Origin: Paragonimus skrjabini miyazakii
Taxonomy: Eukaryota > Platyhelminthes > Trematoda > Plagiorchiida > Troglotrematidae
Assembly: GCA_014338405.1 (NCBI GenBank)
Contig: JTDE01000414.1
Span: 128,152 to 192,151, forward strand
Reading direction: 5' to 3'
Length of the DNA: 64,000 nucleotides
The translations under genes and the position numbers were made by a program. The notes under the pieces are model-generated. The model was not told the origin of the DNA and made no database searches. It worked only from the letters and a program-made list of their open reading frames with translations. This document shows positions 51,139 to 61,430 of this stretch, in pieces. Within the stretch, counting starts at the first letter, position 1. Every line of letters starts with the position of its first letter.

Positions 51139-53491
51139 GCACAGCTCTTGAGATCTTTGAAGACAGTGAGCATCTCATGGATCCTACATATCGAGCAGCG
51201 CATTTCAGCGCAAACAACAGCAACAACGCGTCACACGGATACTATCCTGTGAAGGCAATAGTAGTTAACATACTTGACAAACATTATCTGATTAAATGAC
51301 GAGACAACCGTAACTTGACTCCCGTAACGGAGTGGGTACCTCAAGGTTTGACGAAGGGCAAAGAAAGGACCAACACAACCACGGCGTCGGAAGAACCTGG
51401 ATTCCTCTTCCCATATTTGAAGTCCTTGGAGTCAAGAAAACCAATGAAGGATCATGATAGCTACAATCTTCGACACGACAGAAATGGACCAAGAACGAAA
51501 ATGTACTTTTCGTGTTACCAGGGATTTGTTATTTTTTCGCTCGAAAAGAAGTTTTCCTAATTGCAACCAAAGACGGTGGTGGCAACATACAGAACACCCC
51601 TACCAATGACAACGGCTTGCGGTCATAACCTGCAGTGCTTCCCGTAAGTGATAACTCATTTTTCCAACCCAAGCTAGGGAGTCGAACAGGACCAACGTTA
51701 ATAAGTGATGGGCCGCTCATCACAATGCTTTGATTTCAGCCACACCTCTGGAGGGTGCACATAAGGAGCTAGATGGTAGGCACTGGGTACGTACGCGTAG
51801 GTGTCCGAGTCACCCAAAACCGATGGGATAAAACTAGATCGCATACAAAGAGGTTATCCATTACCAATAGACGTCGGCATTGCTCACGTAGTGCTGTCGC
51901 AAACGTGTTAGCATGAGCCCAAACAGATCGAACCACTGACAGTATCATAAGGAAAGGGAAGAGCACTCCTTTCGGTTGATCAAAGAGCAGCTAAACCGCC
52001 TTCACTTTATGTTCTAGGAGTGTTCCTACTATCGCTCTTGTATCCTCATATGCGTGCTCTAACATTTAACGTTTTAAAATGAAACTGTAACTCACTGGTC
52101 CAAGCAACTCTGTTACACGGTGGATAACGCAAGAAGGGCTTTGGCATCGTCTGGTCGAAAACGGCGTGTTTACGGTATGCATTCATCCACAACATTACAA
52201 GTGCGCTTCTAGCCCTGAAACTATATTCGTTCAATACTCTTATTAGGTGAGAAATAGTGGCGGAAACTTGCACGGTGCAGACTCGATGGTGAACCAAAAC
52301 GATCATCATGCAAACATCTGAAGAGCGCATTGTGATCACGTGGTGTGACTAACTTTTAGGCAACGCATACTGCCAAAGATTAATCACTAGTTATCTTTTT
52401 GTGGTTTTACGACGTTTCAAACGTTCCAACGCAGCGCAAATCAGATGGCATTTGCAGGACGACATTCTAGTACATTTCTTTATCCCTGCTACAAACGTTG
52501 ATAAGCTCTAATCATAATGTACTTTTTCATTTGCCAAGTTATTTCGAAGTGTTGCCAGTTTTGTTAACTCCTCGCCATCATTAGAGAGGGTTGGTGGCTT
52601 TATTAACTTTCAACAACCTGACCTTTAGAAAACATCGGCTTTTGGAATACTTCTTATAAGATGGAGTACCGGCAAATTTCTTTGTCAAATTAAGTCGGCA
52701 AATTAAACAGTCGTAGCCGATTAGGAGGAAACTATTTAGTTCTAATATACGGTCAAATTAATATAACGTTGACAGCCAACACCGTTAAGAAGGAATATAG
52801 CGCAGTCATTTCCGAACAAAAAAATCTGGTTTGAGCTATTTCATCTCTTCTCGAAATAGTTTGCACGGCCATGGACAAGCTTTGGATCAACCTACGGTTT
52901 AGCTGTTGACGATTGCTCAATCAATCGACGAACGTTTGATTACAAAGCAGGCTATGGCAGTAAGGCATCAGCGTCAATCTTCAACGCATTGCTTAAGATG
53001 AAGGCAAGGTTCCCCGACATATGAATCCTGCGTTGCAACAACTACACAGCTCCTTAGGAACGAACTTCTCAGCAGAAAGCCTTCAACCAATGGGATTTCT
53101 TTCTGGTATCCCGCATATTTTCACTGTTGATATGCTCCGGATAAATCACCAGCACTGTTTGACAATTGCTTCGCTATGTCTCCTTTTGATGACAAGAAGA
53201 GACACGTTGAGTAACACTTACACAGATCAAAGAGATGTAGACAAGGCAATGGTAATGACTGCCACCTGGTTCAACAAGTCATGATTATGTATCACATGAT
53301 GTATAATTGCAAAAGTTGTCATACAACGAAAGTCAAATTATGGTTAGAATGGTATACTGCACGATATTGCAAACGAAAATGCGCACATATGAAATGTGAG
53401 TTTGGAAGTAGGCTTGAGAAAGCAAAAAAGCTAAGTAAACGAACCAAATATAATTTAAATCAGCCTAAGCGAAATAACTAAACTAACTGAC
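51139..53491. other. Intronic sequence, no gene recognised
   Basis: The remainder of the KH1-KH2 intron of the Nova-like gene. The open frames at 51315-51560, 51529-51723 and 52046-52339 have no motif I recognise. Confidence 0.45.
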
Positions 53492-53643
53492 CTGTTTATG
53501 TCGTTCCGCAGGCATCCGGCTACCCTTGGCGGTGGTGCGTAACAACAATTCCGGTTTTTCATAAATTTTCTCGGAGATGTATTGGAACACCTTAAGAATA
53601 CTTTCGATAGTTCCCATTATTAGACAAACGCGTTCGGTGGTTC
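53492..53643 (-). CDS. NOVA: Nova/Pasilla-like KH protein, second half of KH1
   Basis: The exon starts after acceptor CACCTAG (ending 53644) and ends at donor AACAG/GTCAGT (53492/53491). It encodes TTERVCLIMGTIESILKVF, then a helix with ISEKIYEKPELL and the linker AKGSRMPAERHKQ, which is closely Pasilla-like. The first two bases complete the Gly codon left by the previous exon (phase 1), and the exon ends in phase 0 to join the KH2 exon. Confidence 0.88.
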
Positions 53644-53686
53644 CTAGGTGCAGGTGAAATGTGAACCGAAGAGGTGAACAAAATAC
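53644..53686 (-). other. 43-bp intron inside KH1
   Basis: The minus strand reads CCAG/GTATTTTG ... CTGCACCTAG/GAACC, with canonical GT and AG. Removing it joins the FYPG and TTERV halves of KH1 in frame, as the family requires. Such very small introns are known in flatworm genes. Confidence 0.85.
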
Positions 53687-53824
53687 CTGGATAGAAATCA
53701 TTCGCCTTGGACATTTTGACTTTGGCCGAAGTCTTGTTTTGGATATCGGTAATGGCCTCGCCTCCTTTGCCGATGATGGCGCCCGCAGCAATTGAAGGCA
53801 CAAGGATTTTAAAATGCACATCGC
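53687..53824 (-). CDS. NOVA: Nova/Pasilla-like KH protein, first half of KH1
   Basis: The exon starts after acceptor TTGTCGCAG (53825) and encodes DVHFKILVPSIAAGAIIGKG, including the GKGG loop, then a helix and KMSKANDFYPG. The KANDFYPG segment is characteristic of Nova/Pasilla KH1. The first two bases finish a codon from an upstream exon that I could not identify, so the N-terminus and promoter are unknown. A LINE-tail microinsertion lies 18 bp upstream of the exon (see 53858-53920). Confidence 0.9.
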
Positions 53825-53842
53825 CTGCGACAAGAAAATGTA

Positions 53843-53935
53843 CACAAACATTCGTCATCATCATCATCATCATCATCATAGACAGCAATACATCAGTGAT
53901 TCACACTGATGCTTAACAGCCACAAACATTCGTCA
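53843..53935 (-). mobile_element. 63-bp LINE-tail insertion with 15-bp target duplication
   Basis: The 15-mer CACAAACATTCGTCA occurs at 53843-53857 and again at 53921-53935. Between them are 63 bp which, on minus, read a short unique part including GCATCAGTGTGAATCACTGA and TATTGCTGTCTATGATG and finish as (ATG)n. The same unique part and tail end LINE B (about 45920-45856). This is a retrotransposed copy truncated to almost nothing but its 3' end. It sits directly before the KH1 acceptor. Confidence 0.8.
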
Positions 53936-54249
53936 CTGACAAACTAACGGACTTACTATTATGACAGTACGACAGGCAACTGAATACATTAACACTCCAC
54001 AATAAACGGTATACATTGACGCCGATAAATAAAATTACCCCTTTTAATAAAAATTACGGTAAAATCACAGTAAGCAAGGCTGCGGCGAGCCAGTCTATCT
54101 ATGGCACACGAAATTTCACACGGGCGATGTGTATCAACTAGATGTGGATCAAACCTGGTCAATTGAAAGCAACAACACAGTCCCAGGATGGCAAGACTAA
54201 TGGTGGATAAGATCTGGAACAATGATATGTTTTTGATGTACTGTTTTAC

Positions 54250-54560
54250 CGTGCCACAAGACTGAAAATCAAGTCAAGTTCTCGCTGAATGGAATAGATA
54301 ATCAGTTCGAAAGAAGCCTGTCAATGGTCAACATGGCTACCTTATGAAAGCGTAGCGCGAGTTTTAGTCCCATCGTGGGAAGGATATGCACTACTAGCAC
54401 AACTCGAACCTAGAGCCTCTCATCGAAAGAGGCCAGCTGGATAGTCCGTCTGCATGCAAAAACGGCGATCAAAGGTGGATTATGTTCAACTTGAAAGTAA
54501 CTGAAGCCCAGACTACTCATCAGTGAGTAACTCAAATGAGTAACTGTTATACAAGATGTC
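54250..54560 (+). repeat. tRNA-like SINE, copy 7
   Basis: The plus strand has TGTCAATGGTCAACATGG (A-box region, 54319-54336), GAGTTTTAGTCCCATC (B-box region, 54358-54373), then GGATATGCACTACTAGCAC and a tail with TATGTTCAACTTGAAAG. Order and spacing match copies 1, 3 and 6. It is upstream of the first identified Nova-like exon and antisense to that gene. Confidence 0.6.
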
Positions 54561-55009
54561 TGACCCGACACAGAACTCGTAATCGTCATCACAACAACCC
54601 TGAGCCCTACCAGAAGACACTGTGACTCGGGCCGCCTCTCACCTTAACAGTGACGTGGATTGTCATAGAAGAAAACGTTAATGAAAGGGTTAAAAAGAGT
54701 AATAATAATGGAAGACTAAGTGTAAGAACTGGAAATGGTATGAATGCAAGCACCTAATAAATAACAACTCGCGGACAGGAGATAATGAAAAACATCACAA
54801 CTCACTGGTAACGAGCAACTATCAAGACAATTACTGACTGTCCTGACATTCATCAAAATAGCAAGAAGACAAACGTTGCGGGATGTTAACATTTCGAGTT
54901 ATCTCGTCAGCCGCATACTAAATACAAACAGAATATATAACAAAGGCGCATGACAACAATAGTTGAACAGGGTGAATTTTTGGTAAAAAAAAGCCGTCAC
55001 CAGGGGAGG

Positions 55010-55829
55010 TGGGCGGTTTGAACCATCAATTTTTGCGCACACAATACTGGCTTTCTTTGTTTGATCAGCACAGCTTCACTGATGGCCAGAATTTTGGGGT
55101 TTGGGTGCCGTAGCAACACAGTGAATGACCTGGTTGGGTCGACGTTGTGACCCGTCTCCAAGATGTGCTTCTCAATTGACGAGGCCGGGTTTCGTGTTCA
55201 GTTACTCCTTTGATTGTCCGTTCGCTCAGAAGACTGAGTCAACCATTTTAGGAGGTGTTCGGCCATACATTAACACAAACACCGATCCGTTCTGCCGATG
55301 TAACTGTCATTGCAACTGCAAGTTAACTGATGAACGACATGTGAGACAGAATAGTTAGGTGCATCACGTCTAGCACTTCCATAACTAACTCCCCGAGTTA
55401 CTGATAAGAGGTGCAATTCAGCTACAGGGTATATGCGATTAACAGCTGACTGAAGCTGATGATGCAGTATAGTGGACAAATAGTCTCCCCTGAATTGTAG
55501 TTTTATGAACACCTCTTTTTTCTTTGCTGTGTGAATTGCAGGTCTTTCCGTTGTTTTCTTGCTACGAACTGAGATAAATTTATCCCGATATTCGTTAGCA
55601 AATAATGCGGTTGTTATGAAATCTCCGTCATGTATCAGCCGGTCATCTGTACAGATTTGTCGGGCTCTGTCAAACAATGTCTTAACTAAACAACGTTTGT
55701 AGACCATGAGTACCAAACTGGAGAACTGGAGGTATTGGCCGCTCCAGTGGCTTTGCGATAAACCGCAAATCGCAAAACCACTGGAGCGGCCAATACCTCC
55801 AGTTCTCCAGTTTGGTACTCATGGTCTAC
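55010..55829 (-). mobile_element. Penelope-like element 3' part (RT end, linker, GIY-YIG)
   Basis: From the foldback at 55759 leftwards, the minus strand encodes the end of a Penelope reverse transcriptase (SGQYLQFSSLV, then VYKRCLVKTLFDRARQICTD). A linker follows with SKKTTERPAIHTAKKKEVF, then the GIY-YIG endonuclease start HVVHQLTCSCNDSYIGRTDR (55320-55275). The C-terminal part is in other frames down to about 55010 (SQRRPNQVIHCVATAPKPQN). GIY-YIG nicks DNA to start Penelope-type insertion. The 447-bp central frame is open, but the downstream frame changes make the copy inactive. The catalytic half of the reverse transcriptase is missing. Confidence 0.8.
55699..55829. repeat. Near-perfect 61-bp foldback (9-nt loop)
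   Basis: Arms 55699-55759 and 55769-55829 are reverse complements with one mismatch, separated by AAACCGCAA. Both arms are coding sequence of the Penelope-like element (the SGQYLQFSSLV region), read outward in both directions. The left arm continues into the element and the right arm breaks off after CATGGTCTAC. A transcript across it would form a very stable hairpin. Confidence 0.95.
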
Positions 55830-55899
55830 AACAATTTGAAGCCATAATCAAAGAAGGTTTCAATCTATTCAACAGACGTCTGGCACTCCTTAACTGGTT

Positions 55900-58133
55900 T
55901 TAAATGTTTAAACAGAGAAGTGTGAACGAGACTAAAATTTAAAACTTTGGCGTCCCCAGCAAACGCTTACATCCACCAGACCATTATTCCTATGAACAGC
56001 GCTTTTGTTTGTGGGATATCCATAATTAATATTTACGAGCCCTCGTAGCCGTAGTCAGTCAAAACTGGCAACCTGAGACAGAGTGTTGATGCAGATTGGT
56101 ATTCGACAACCAAACACCTGCGGTTCCAACATTATATAGCATCGGGGATTGACATTACTGCAAAGTGTAGACAGCCTGATTTTGGATGTTTGAATTTAGA
56201 GAAAGTTGGTTCAATAGGTAGACTTCCCTCCTTCGTCTTATTTTTCCTACTCAGGAAATGCTGCCGCTGGTGATTATGATCAGCGCGATGCAAGAACCGA
56301 AGGAGCGCAATAATGGAAACAAAGACAAGAGGGGGTGGGTAGGTAGAACCACTGGAGATGGGGGCCGATAATTTCCTCAAAATGACGTTCATCCTGCTGC
56401 CAATAGGTTGACATAGTTGCATCATGTTCAGTCATTGCGCTGGCTCTTGAATGTATAAGTAGCTTTGTACTGGGCTGTATGAAGTAATGTTCAACTGTCA
56501 CTTATATGAAACAGGTGTTCACGTAATGCCTGAGAATTGAAGGAGACGACTGTTAATTTCTGAAAGCAAAGGGAGCGAGGAAATCGAGCTCAAGAAACTA
56601 GAGAAATCTAGTTGATAACGTTTGGGAACCATTAAGATAGATGAATGTGGCCCATTACACACATCCTCACGACACCCGGTCCTGTCCAGAAAAACGTTAC
56701 CGACACTCCAGGTAAGCCACTGAAGTGTTACTTAAAACCGGAACAGTGAAATGGTCAATGAAGGTTATTCTCTATTTTCGAATGGGTACAGCAAGTTCCC
56801 GGTTGTGGAAAAAGCTAGACAACTTTTTAAAAAATGTAAAAACAGCTAAACATTACACAGGATTTCAGAAGAACGCGGTCCAATCAATCAGGCACTGAGA
56901 GATTCCATGAGTTATACCTTAAACCATCGCAGCTAGCCGGCATGCACCAACTCTTGATTGTATCGTTTCGTTAAGAACCCTTTAAAAGATGTGCGGGAGA
57001 GTGGGCTCAGTTGCTGTTACCGTGCCGCTGTATCTCGATCAAGTGTTACGAAACAGATCAGTCTAATCGCGTAGTCTCAAGAACAACAGCTTCAGTTCGT
57101 GTAGGGTTAACCAAACGTCACCAATGCGAATGGTCATGACAGAAGTACACACCAGAAGAAGCACGCAAGAACCAACAAACTGCGCAGTAAGCAGTAGGTA
57201 GTTTGACACACTGACGATTCCATGCGGTGTGCACAGCAGAGTCGTGGACAAGATTACTTTGGAAGATGGAAATGTGTTGAATCATACCTCTTGTCCAAAC
57301 ATGCAAGGTGGATTTCTAACAGGACTCAGATAGCAGCTGGCGAAAACAGCGATCATAAAAATCAGAGACACAGTGGTCGACTCAGTTTCCATATTTCGCT
57401 AACCCACACGACATCGAGCATTTGCTGTACCGCACACTGTTGATTGTGGCTGCTGATGATGGGAAGAAACCCCAGGGTGGCCAGGCGATGATGTGATCAG
57501 GCTATGAAATCCTTGACCGTGCGGCTTAGCAGGGTGGGTGGGTGCCGTCTATCTGGCTAGGGAGTTCGCGATCATCTACATCGGTGGCTGGAAACACTCA
57601 CCAACATTGCGGTTAGTCGCAGTGAACCGCGGGCCTGCATATGTAGGATCGCCGGTTATTCTTTCTGACGAAGCTCCATCGTTTTGTGTTCACGCTTTGT
57701 TCTTCTTCACACAGTTGCACCTATTTATTATTCTGTTGCTTCACAGGCTATTGACAGACCGAACGACAGCTCGGTACGACTCAAAACTGGAGATGGTGAT
57801 GATGATGATGATGTTGAGGGTAAATACATACCAACTGCACTGCTTTTTTTGTCGAACTGTATACAAGATATTGTCTAATAAGCTGAAGACGTGAGAGGCG
57901 TTTTTATGATAGTGTGACAACCGATAAGTGGAAGTATAACGGGTATCCAACAAAGGTCACCCAAAGGAGCATTGCCAAGGAGCCGGCGCGGGCGCGTGTT
58001 CATAAAATCGAATGAAGTGTATGATGAGAGTCATGTACCTGTTATACGTTATCTGCACCGCAAAACCCATGGTCATATCTGACGGTATAAACAAACACGT
58101 ATAATTCCGGGTAGGCTAGATCAACGTCTACAG
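55900..58133. other. Non-coding; possible repeat with (GAT)n end
   Basis: No gene recognised. Around 57430-57812 the sequence has an element-like look and ends in GGTGATGATGATGATGATG (about 57796-57814), similar to the trinucleotide tails of the LINEs here, but I found no second copy to define it. Confidence 0.4.
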
Positions 58134-58139
58134 TTTCAG

Positions 58140-58372
58140 CTGTTTTTGTGGATCTTATTTAGAAGTATAAAACGGTACGTTCTACTGGAGAATCAAACTG
58201 GTGGGACTTTCGAACTGAAATACATCAATGTACCACACATCAAACGCGTTCAGTTATCATATTTAGCTCTACTCGGTACATTTTCTTTTCTTATGATAGG
58301 TTTTTCCCTTGAAATACTTAACGTCATTCTTCCGATGGACAACATATTCAGCTACAGTTCCCTCTGTCTAGG
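58140..58372 (+). CDS. Candidate host exon with a membrane segment
   Basis: Unrecognised. An open frame of 77 codons plus two bases lies between a pyrimidine-containing acceptor CAGTTTCAG (ending 58139) and a textbook donor CTAGG/GTAAGTAT (58372/58373). It encodes a basic stretch (FRSIKRYVLLENQTGG) followed by a hydrophobic segment YLALLGTFSFLMIGFSLEIL that could span a membrane. An earlier AG at 58133 is an alternative acceptor. No second exon was found, so this may be part of a plus-strand membrane-protein gene or a chance frame. Confidence 0.35.
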
Positions 58373-58852
58373 GTAAGTATGAGGGAAAGTATTGGACAGA
58401 AATCTGGAATTTGAGCGACACCATTTATAATAGCCTACGGGAACCAAAGCATACTAACCGCCATTTCTAACTCCATAAAACTCATATTTATTCAGATTAC
58501 GTACACCAAATTAAATGGACTAGATTCGCTGCTTTAGTATTAATTGCCTCGTCACAAGCAATGCTTACTAGACAGCAAGGTCCAGTGGACAACGACTTTG
58601 GTCCATAACATGGAGTTAATAAGGTCAAATCTCCTTTCAAAAAGCTATACTTGATGAGTAATGACAGCAGGAAAACCGATAATGAAATGTCGGTTTGAAA
58701 GTCAACAACACAAAACAGTTAAAAGATAACACACGGGTATATTCATGTAGATGTGACGAACGCACAACAAGCCACATGAACAGCACCGTATCCAACGAAA
58801 CCAACGGTGTGCTCGCAAGTCACATGGATTATCTTAATCACTCCATCAGGTC

Positions 58853-59885
58853 ATGGACAAAATTCTGGAAAATGCGCTTGAGGAGTCCAATCAGCTTGGT
58901 GTTGAGTTTCTACCTAACGCTGGGTTGACCGATTTGGAGTATGCGGATGGCATGGTTTTACTTAGCCTCTCTGCAGAAGAAAAGTAGATGATGTTGGACA
59001 AGGTAAGTGATCAGACTGGCTTGTATGGAATGCGCTTTGCAAAGCGCTGCTTCAGGACTGCAGTATTTCCACCCCTACCTTCTTCGTTGCAAGCAATTCA
59101 CTTCAGATTGTGGACAGTTTCACATACTTTGGTAGCACTACCTCGTCAGTTTGTAGTATTTCTGACGAGATACCAGCGAGGATAGCAAACGCACGAGTTG
59201 ACTTTGACAACCCGTGTCACCTGTGGTATCGAAAAACGTTCGGTTGTCGCTGAAAAGAAGGGTGTATAGCACTCGTGTGTGTTCTATTTCGCTTTATGGT
59301 TCGCAAGTTGCATTTTTGCAACGACGATGTTAACCGAATTGCTGTGTTTGACCATCGTTGTTTCTGCCAATTAGCCCAAGTTAAGTGGACTGGTCGCGTG
59401 AGCAACACGGCCGTTCGCCTGCGCGTATTTCGGAACGCTTGGGATGCGCGATCAATCGGTCAACTACTCACATTGCAGTCTGCGATGATTGGGTCATGTA
59501 TTCTGTATGCCTGTTGAGCGTTTACCGTACCGGGTATTATATACTGAGACCACCAACAGGTGGGTGAAACCACAGAGTGGTCAAGCGACACCGTGGTCAG
59601 AAAATATGAAGACCCTGACTGCTCCACTGAGCAAAGTGGGTAGGTATCGCCTGCTTGGCTGGGGTTCTCGTGATCACTCCAATCGCTGGTTAAAAACGCT
59701 ATCCGAGATGGCGGTGTGTCGCAGTCAATGACGCAACTGCACCCGTACCATCTCCAGTTCCTCTATTTAGTCCTCATTAATTTTCAAACTTTTCTAGGAT
59801 ATTGCACTTCATTGTTAGAATGAGCGGTGGCCTGAGTCACAGTATGTTCCGATCAGACTCTCGGCTGCTATGATGAGGATGATGA
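58853..59885 (+). mobile_element. LINE 3' end (copy D), inactivated
   Basis: The plus strand carries the end of the reverse transcriptase (GVEFLPNAGLTDLEYADGMV, with YADG in place of YADD) and fragments of the C-terminal region in shifting frames (RIAVFDHRCF; RNAWDARSIGQL). MKTLTAPLSKVGRYRLLGW follows near 59608, then a 3' UTR ending GGCTGCTATGATGAGGATG at about 59880. The C-terminal block and tail match copy E (26535-27055), so they are one family. Several stops interrupt the frame. Confidence 0.78.
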
Positions 59886-60682
59886 ATGGGTAAGCAAATA
59901 AACTGGGACATGTGTTTATTTGTGACCGCCTGTCTTTTGTCTTCAACAGGGTTTGATTGACAAAGTTTCAATACCAACCTTATGATGGTCTGTACAAAGT
60001 AAATGAGTGTATGGACGACTTTAATTGTCAACCCCAAAGGTATGTACGATTTCACTAGCACCGATCAGTTGAAGATCGTCTACAAAGGTCCTTCGGATTA
60101 ACGCGGTTTTCCTTCAGCAGTACATGCCCCTTATTACTCACGCCTTCCCAATGTACTAAATCCACAACGTTCAGTCAGCAGATTACAAGTTAGTTACAAC
60201 GACTGAGGTGCCGGTAATTTTTCCGTCTTAGACATGTGGACGAAAGCACAAACTTCCGAACGTTTACTGATCACATACACAGTATTTGAACGTACTGGGT
60301 GAGATTTATTTGGCTTACGGAAACGTTGGTCTTTCACAAGCTCTAATGGCTTTGGACCCGATGCGTCACCTATACACATGTACATCAGGAAATATAACCT
60401 TTCAAAAGTTGTGGGCCTGTTCACCTCTTACCGTTTACGTATCCACAGCGCACTGATTGGCGGGGTTATGGTTTAGCAAAAGCAAGTATCCATTGCAATG
60501 CATTTCTGGAATTACCTACGTTGACGAGCATCTCCATAGAGAACTAGGATCCAATTTGGCGAAGCAAGATGAATCGGCTTTGTCAAAAATACTTCCAGCG
60601 AATGTAACAGAACCGTGAACAAACACTCTGTTGACTTACCATGAATGAGTTCATTCTACTCGCACCACTCTTAGGTTGTTAC
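59886..60682. other. Non-coding, no gene recognised
   Basis: Lies between a LINE 3' end and a LINE 5' leader. A minus-strand frame at 60194-60424 was considered as an exon but lacks a good donor. Confidence 0.4.
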
Positions 60683-61240
60683 TCCTGTCACAACGAGACT
60701 GGACCTTGACTTGGTGTGACGGCTTGCGCATCTCAATGACCTATTGGGCTAAACTGAACGATGTGACCACCACACCGATAGAATCACTCATGCCAGGCAG
60801 GCCAATAGGTAGTGGTCTGACAAACCAGTCTCCTGGTACTCCAGGTTGGGGGTTGGAGGAGGGTTGGTGTCTTTTTCCGAAAAATGTACCAGTTCTGTTA
60901 TACTGCTACCCACCCGCTGCCTTGCGGTACAAGCTATTGAGCCAAAGGCTTTGACTGAAAACCCTAATCGTTTTCCTGTCTAGGTCTGGGCATCCTGGCA
61001 GTATCTCAGTCCATACACAACCATGAGTACTCACAATACTGTTAATTCCATACTGCGTCGGCCGTCTGGTAGCATAACCTGGGTTGCCCTGCCTGTTGCA
61101 TACAGCAGGGTGGATAGGTGAAAACATACTATCGCTAAAACCCTCCACCACTGTCTTACCAAATTTTGTTCTCAGGCTCCTCCCGACCCCCATTTCTGGT
61201 GCCCGCTCTGCAGGTTCCACAATAGATATAGCTGTTATAA
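60683..61240 (+). mobile_element. LINE 5' leader fragment (LINE A family)
   Basis: This segment aligns by eye, in reverse orientation, with 39330-39940, the leader directly before the LINE A endonuclease. Shared words include CGAGACTGGACCTTGAC, CCCGCTGCCTTGCGGTAC, GGCATCCTGGCAGTATCTCA and GGATAGGTGAAAACAT. It is non-coding and ends before any endonuclease sequence; the candidate Gypsy LTR starts about 70 bp further on, at 61311. This suggests a LINE copy interrupted or truncated next to the LTR element. Confidence 0.65.
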
Positions 61241-61310
61241 TATTTTGTGTTGTTTTATCCTTGAGTTGGTAATCGATTCACGCTTTCCATTTCAGCTATC
61301 GTGCGCCAAT

Positions 61311-61422
61311 TGTTAGACGAATAAAGCCTATCATACGGGCCCCTTACTCTTCTGTTTCTGACCCAAGATTGTTCGTTTGTGCCGTCGAATCTGATTGTTC
61401 ACAACAATTTATTCGTCTAACA
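61311..61422 (+). mobile_element. Candidate short 5' LTR (112 bp) of Gypsy-type element
   Basis: The segment starts TGTTAGACGAATAAA and ends with its exact reverse complement TTTATTCGTCTAACA, giving TG...CA with 15-bp inverted ends and an AATAAA at 61319-61324. The gag frame opens 8 bp later. Short LTRs are known in the Mag group of Ty3/Gypsy elements. The 3' LTR is outside the window, so this rests on structure and position alone. No tRNA primer-binding site was recognised between the LTR and the gag ATG. Confidence 0.5.
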
Positions 61423-61430
61423 ACTACGTG

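Noticed and set aside
53866..53888. Poly-Met start MLSMMMMMMMM before KH1
   Set aside because: This is the translated (ATG)n tail of the inserted LINE 3' end and lies upstream of the splice acceptor, so it is not protein coding.
55125..55358. 77-codon plus-strand frame
   Set aside because: Antisense to the GIY-YIG part of the Penelope-like element, so it is a shadow frame.
60194..60424. Minus-strand frame as a host exon
   Set aside because: The 76-codon frame looks moderately protein-like and has an AG near its start, but no good donor and no recognisable domain.
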